Positions 60,133 through 64,000 of a stretch of 64,000 nucleotides of DNA are shown piece by piece; position 1 is the stretch's first letter, and every line of letters starts with the position of its first letter. The stretch is from positions 1,984,001 through 2,048,000 of the forward strand of contig JBBPUQ010000002.1 of NCBI GenBank assembly GCA_038501195.1, given 5' to 3'. A program made the translations under genes and the position numbers. Below the pieces are notes generated by a model. It was not told the DNA's origin, did no database searches, and saw only the letters and a list, made by a program, of their open reading frames with translations. This DNA comes from Nemania diffusa. Its lineage: Eukaryota > Ascomycota > Sordariomycetes > Xylariales > Xylariaceae.

Positions 60133-62372
60133 ATAAGCAGTGATACTAGGCAATCTCAATACAAACACGTATAACAATCTTCTGTGGAGTCATTTAGTTG
60201 GGTGACACTTGCTTCTTCTATGATGTAAGTAGGTTAACTAGTGATGATGAGAGGTGAGTATACAATGGCCGTTTCCTTTGGTTTATGTTGTTCTCGGTAC
60301 ATCCCGGGATGATCTAAGGACAGCCTTCACAAGAAAGACAGTCCGGGATGCGGCATAGGCGATGAAATCCAAAATATAGATGTAGCTACCTTAGCAGATC
60401 AACGTAGATACAAGCCATATACAACTCATAATGATGTAAATAATTCAAGTTGTTGTTTCCTAAAATATACCGGTTGAGAAATGAGGCCGGCGTCTTTAAA
60501 CGGGAGACGGCATTCCGGTGCAAGTTGACGCTTCAGCAACATCCATGTCACCGCCAACCCGGGTACCACGAATGCCGAGCCTGGCGCTCACGAAGAGCCA
60601 TGATGACTAGCCGCTGGAGAGTTTCATAGAAGTTACCGGCCTAGTTATTTTACTAGAATTTGTGTCCTTTGGCGGCCGGCTCGACGGCACTAGTGAGGAG
60701 TGAGGTCTGTGGTCACGGAGTCTAGAAGCTCGACATGTAAGAGAGTACAGAGTCGGATACACTGACACAACACCTCTCCGTGTTTTGAAAGCGACCCAGA
60801 CCAGTGACCCTTTGGTCAGTTGGGTTTCCCTAGAAAGCCTAGCTGACGTAATGTGTCACTTGCTACGCATACTCTGCCATACGCGAGTATACAGGTATCT
60901 ATGTACGCAGATCACCAGACTAACAGATACCGTTTGGTGTGCCTTTCGACGAGAGCCATATGATAACAGCCGGCAATAGAAGGCTTTTTTATCTTGGCAA
61001 GGAATTGTGATGTGGTTGGCTCACAGCTCACCTAAAGGTCGGACGAAAAAAAATGAAACCCAAGCTCGCCTCACATGCACGAAAGGTAAGGTATTATGTG
61101 TGTGCACGAACCACTGATAGTAATGTCCTCGTCACCTAGTTCCTTAGAGCCTCGAGATAATGCATCGCAATGATACGCAGTAAATAATCACCAATGGATA
61201 TAGACTCTCGACCTCATGCCGAGATTTGACGCGTTCAGCTCAGCCCGAGCCAAATTTGATAAAAGTTTATATTACGACTTTGGGGGTTGCGTTGCATGTT
61301 GGAACATGTACATAAAAGTCCGCTGTACAGGCAAGGTAGGATGCCTTAGAAAATCGCGATTGGCAGGTACCCCTACATACTGTACTCAGACATGGGTACC
61401 TTCATGTGGGGTCGCTTAGAGGTCGCAGCCGCGAGTGATGCAGGATGCTGCTCTGCCGCCCAACCAAACGCTCTGTGGGCCCTCACTTGCCCGACTGGAC
61501 GCTTGGCCTGAGCCCCTGCTCACCAATCAGAGGCCCGGAACACAATTGTCTGGCGGCTATATCGAACATCAATCTGCGTCAACTCGATTCGAGCCAACCA
61601 GCCACGAGCATTGTCACGAGCTCTCATCTCCATCGTCGCGCCAAATCCTAGAACCTTTCCCTCGCCAAAAGGTAGCTCGCTTTCCTTGCATGCAGATAGA
61701 CAGTAGAGACGATGCGTCAACCACTCAGATATCGACCCGACACCTCGAACGGGGCTGTCTGTGGGTTAGTGAGGACCTCGGGAGTCTAGGAACGGTACCT
61801 CCCGGCTCGAGATGGCAAGGTTGTCTTGCTTGCTTATTATAGTGTTGTTGTTGTTGTCAGGTAGGTATGCCCATATATGATTCAACTACGTACAGTCACT
61901 GTGCTAGGTATTGTGCATCGACCTAGGCAGGTAAAGCTATACAGTACTTACTGTAACTCGTGCTCAATAAAACCGGCCGTGGCCTGCATCTTTTCTCATG
62001 CACCCTTTTTTCGCCCCGTTGTCCTCTTCCTTTCTTATCCTCTAACCCTCTCTCCCTTTTTACGACTGTGCCTTGGTTTGTTTTCTTGATTGTGCCTTTC
62101 AAAATAAGCGCCTCTTTCTTTGTAATACAGGACAGGGCCATTCCTTTTACAAGGGTACATCCGCCATTCAATTCAAACCTACGATAGATTCCCTCTCAAA
62201 AGTCTGATATCTTCGTTCTCCCACTACTGGGACACGACTTTCCAATTCTCTTGAACTTTTGATTCCACTATCATTGAATACACGCTAAAACTACAAGCTG
62301 GTACCTTGACGTTTAGCAGTTTCTGATTCTGCAAATAATTTCATATTTCAACTAGCAGTCTACATATTTACC
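60133..62372. other. Intergenic region
   Basis: 2.2 kb without a supportable gene. A 135-residue frame at 61435-61842 has no known motif. From about 61970 the plus strand is strongly pyrimidine-rich, typical of the leader of the gene at 62373. Confidence 0.5.
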
Positions 62373-64000
62373 ATGGCTGCTGTTACTGCTCAGCCACTAT
62401 CGACAAACCCTTTCAAGAATCCATCCAGTCACCCGAGTCCCAAAAGTACGAAGGACGAGTGGGAAGACTGGGATGTTGGCAGCGATGACTCTGATTCCGC
62501 CTCTGACCGCGATAGCCCACTCATCGACCTGTCCGGCAACGGCTTAGGGGATGGGACAAGAAAGTCGTCTAACAAGCCGGCAAGTACCCGCTTCACACAG
62601 CATCGATCTGTCCATATGCCCCGGGTCAAGTCTAGAGCGAGACAAAAGGCTCAAAATGCCAAGGCAGGCATCAAGCTCGTCACTGATATGTCGCAGTTTC
62701 GCCAAACTGGAGCATACGCACAGCAACGAGGCGTAGATGCTGCAAACAAAAACAAGTTCGCCGATATTGCTGCTCTTCAGGCACTAGAGGGCAATCCCAG
62801 TACTCCTTCGATGGGTAACTGGGCTTGGCTAAGGCGGAAACCCGGGAATACGCGGGGCAAGAAGTCGATGATGTTTGCGGCAGAAGACCATTCAGCGGAC
62901 CTTTCTCCAGACTCTCGACCTATTGTCATCGGGATTTCCGTCCCATCAGACGACCTGGGAAGCCATCAGGTTAGTCCACAGACAGCTGTCGTTGAAACGC
63001 CTATGGATATGCAATCCTTTTCGCATAAAACTGGCGGCAAGGCCCCGACGCCTCAACAACTACGTTCCGTATGGTCTCCAGACACAGAGGCTAGTGAATC
63101 CCCATATAGTAGTAGGAGGGCAGCCTCGAGCGTCTATTCCCAGTATACCGTGTTTGGAGGCGCTAGGATAGCTTCCGATGCACCCCCTGTTCCAGGACTA
63201 CCTACTACAATGAATTTTAAACAAGTCAAGGGACCACAAGACCAGGATGACGAGGATGGTGGCAGTCCCTACACTCCCTTCGAAGAAGATGATAGCCCCG
63301 TCGCTAAGCGCACATCACGGAAGCTGAAAATGGCATCCCCAAGTCCTGGAAGTGCTGCCAGTGGATCATACGGCTGGTGGGATCATGTTACGACTCCCTT
63401 CACATCACAGGCCACCAATCCCTTCGCAAGTCAATCGCAACAAACTGGCTCTGGCTCTACGTCAGTACCCCATGAGTGGTGGAGTGGGCGCGATGAGAAG
63501 GCAGGCTCTTCCAAGGCATCACATCTAACCATTATCACCCCCGCAAACCAAGGAGAAAAGGGTGCCAATAAATTATTTGCTATTACGCCTGCTTCCGGAA
63601 ACGATCCTCGAGAACAAACTCATTCAGAGAAGGCACGTGTTCTATCAGATGACAATCAGTCCGTCGATGCCCCACCACCATACGAGTATCCGAAAACACA
63701 AGCAGACGCCAAGATAGGTTTCCCCCAGTCCTATGTGAGCTCCCAGCCTATACCGTCTCCCGGCCCTGTGACACCAGGTTTACGGGGGGCGATGGGGCCT
63801 CAGGGCGGAATTAACCTAGCTGAAATACCCTTAACGCCATCAGGAGTGCGCCCAGTACCTGGCGCAGTGCTTCCCGATCGTATAGTTGGAACGTACGTAC
63901 CCGAAGACCACTTTCACAAAGCACCTGGCAAAGCGAATAAAACCGAACGACAACGCCGTCGCCACGAGAAAGAAGATATTGTGGCAAGGAAGGCTGGTGG
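62373..64000 (+). CDS. Unrecognised conserved-looking protein, 5' part only
   Basis: The frame is open from the ATG in ACCATGG (62373) to the end of the window, about 542 codons, so the gene is cut. The protein is hydrophilic: an acidic start (DEWEDWDVGSDDSDSASD), a basic segment with AKAGIKLVTDMSQFR (about residues 99-120), then a long Ser/Pro/Thr-rich disordered region with Trp motifs (WLRRKPG, GWWDHVTTPF, HEWWSG). A basic stretch (TERQRRRHEKED) lies close to the window edge. No catalytic motif or membrane segment is visible in this part. Codon use is even and no frame break occurs, so it is a real gene. I do not know its function. Confidence 0.85.
   Translation, partial: MAAVTAQPLSTNPFKNPSSHPSPKSTKDEWEDWDVGSDDSDSASDRDSPLIDLSGNGLGDGTRKSSNKPASTRFTQHRSVHMPRVKSRARQKAQNAKAGIKLVTDMSQFRQTGAYAQQRGVDAANKNKFADIAALQALEGNPSTPSMGNWAWLRRKPGNTRGKKSMMFAAEDHSADLSPDSRPIVIGISVPSDDLGSHQVSPQTAVVETPMDMQSFSHKTGGKAPTPQQLRSVWSPDTEASESPYSSRRAASSVYSQYTVFGGARIASDAPPVPGLPTTMNFKQVKGPQDQDDEDGGSPYTPFEEDDSPVAKRTSRKLKMASPSPGSAASGSYGWWDHVTTPFTSQATNPFASQSQQTGSGSTSVPHEWWSGRDEKAGSSKASHLTIITPANQGEKGANKLFAITPASGNDPREQTHSEKARVLSDDNQSVDAPPPYEYPKTQADAKIGFPQSYVSSQPIPSPGPVTPGLRGAMGPQGGINLAEIPLTPSGVRPVPGAVLPDRIVGTYVPEDHFHKAPGKANKTERQRRRHEKEDIVARKAG

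Noticed and set aside
61435..61842. 135-codon plus-strand frame
   Set aside because: No recognisable domain, overlapping alternative frames of similar length, and no promoter or leader pattern; not supported as a gene.
1..64000. tRNA, rRNA genes and CRISPR arrays
   Set aside because: I looked for tRNA T-arm consensus (GGTTCRANNCC) with matching arms and for regularly spaced identical repeats; no convincing case. A covariance-model scan would be decisive.

Overview
This is filamentous-ascomycete (Pezizomycotina) nuclear DNA. The genes carry short introns of about 55-140 nt with GTRNGT donors and CTAAY-type branch sites. The gene set is fungal (UGP1, HOS2, SIL1, a SUN/GH132 wall protein, an NGI1-like protein), and there is a large AT-rich repeat island decayed by C-to-T/G-to-A changes, as repeat-induced point mutation (RIP) leaves. 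Dispersed TACCTAGGTA-type words and general protein similarity suggest a Sordariomycete; I cannot place the order.

Layout. 1-4.2 kb: gene-poor, with remnants of an HNH-type gene (minus) and a cytochrome P450 (plus). 4.3-8.6 kb: an NAD-dependent 3-beta-HSD/epimerase-like enzyme, a small beta-carbonic anhydrase and an NGI1/DUF3605 protein. 8.6-12.1 kb: no gene seen. 12.1-19.6 kb: UGP1, an ING-family PHD-finger protein and the class I histone deacetylase HOS2, the last two divergent. 20.0-28.1 kb: three minus-strand genes, namely a secreted M28 aminopeptidase, an MFS transporter (Fmp42/SLC43-like) and a SUN-family wall protein. 29.44-48.60 kb: the AT island. 48.6-54.0 kb: gene desert. 54.0-64 kb: a C2H2 factor, a complex I accessory subunit divergent from SIL1, and the 5' part of an unrecognised gene cut by the window end.

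The AT island is a three-level nest. The outermost layer (29443-48593) has 123-bp terminal inverted repeats, aligned without indels, flanked by TA on both sides. Inside it is a Ty1/copia-type LTR element (30340-46400; two 266-bp LTRs; 5-bp target duplication TAATT). Inside that is a Ty3/gypsy chromovirus-type element (33894-41993; two 265-bp LTRs; duplication AGAAC). Paired repeats differ only by transitions. Decayed reverse transcriptase, RNase H, integrase and chromodomain sequence can still be read through the stop codons. With both insertions removed the host element would be about 3.1 kb; its own protein is not recognised.

The intact genes are mostly housekeeping: UDP-glucose supply and a SUN protein serve the cell wall, ING and HOS2 act on histone acetylation from one shared divergent promoter region, SIL1 serves ER protein folding, and the complex I subunit serves respiration. 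Exon boundaries were placed by hand from splice signals, reading frame and recalled family conservation; no alignment or transcript data were available.
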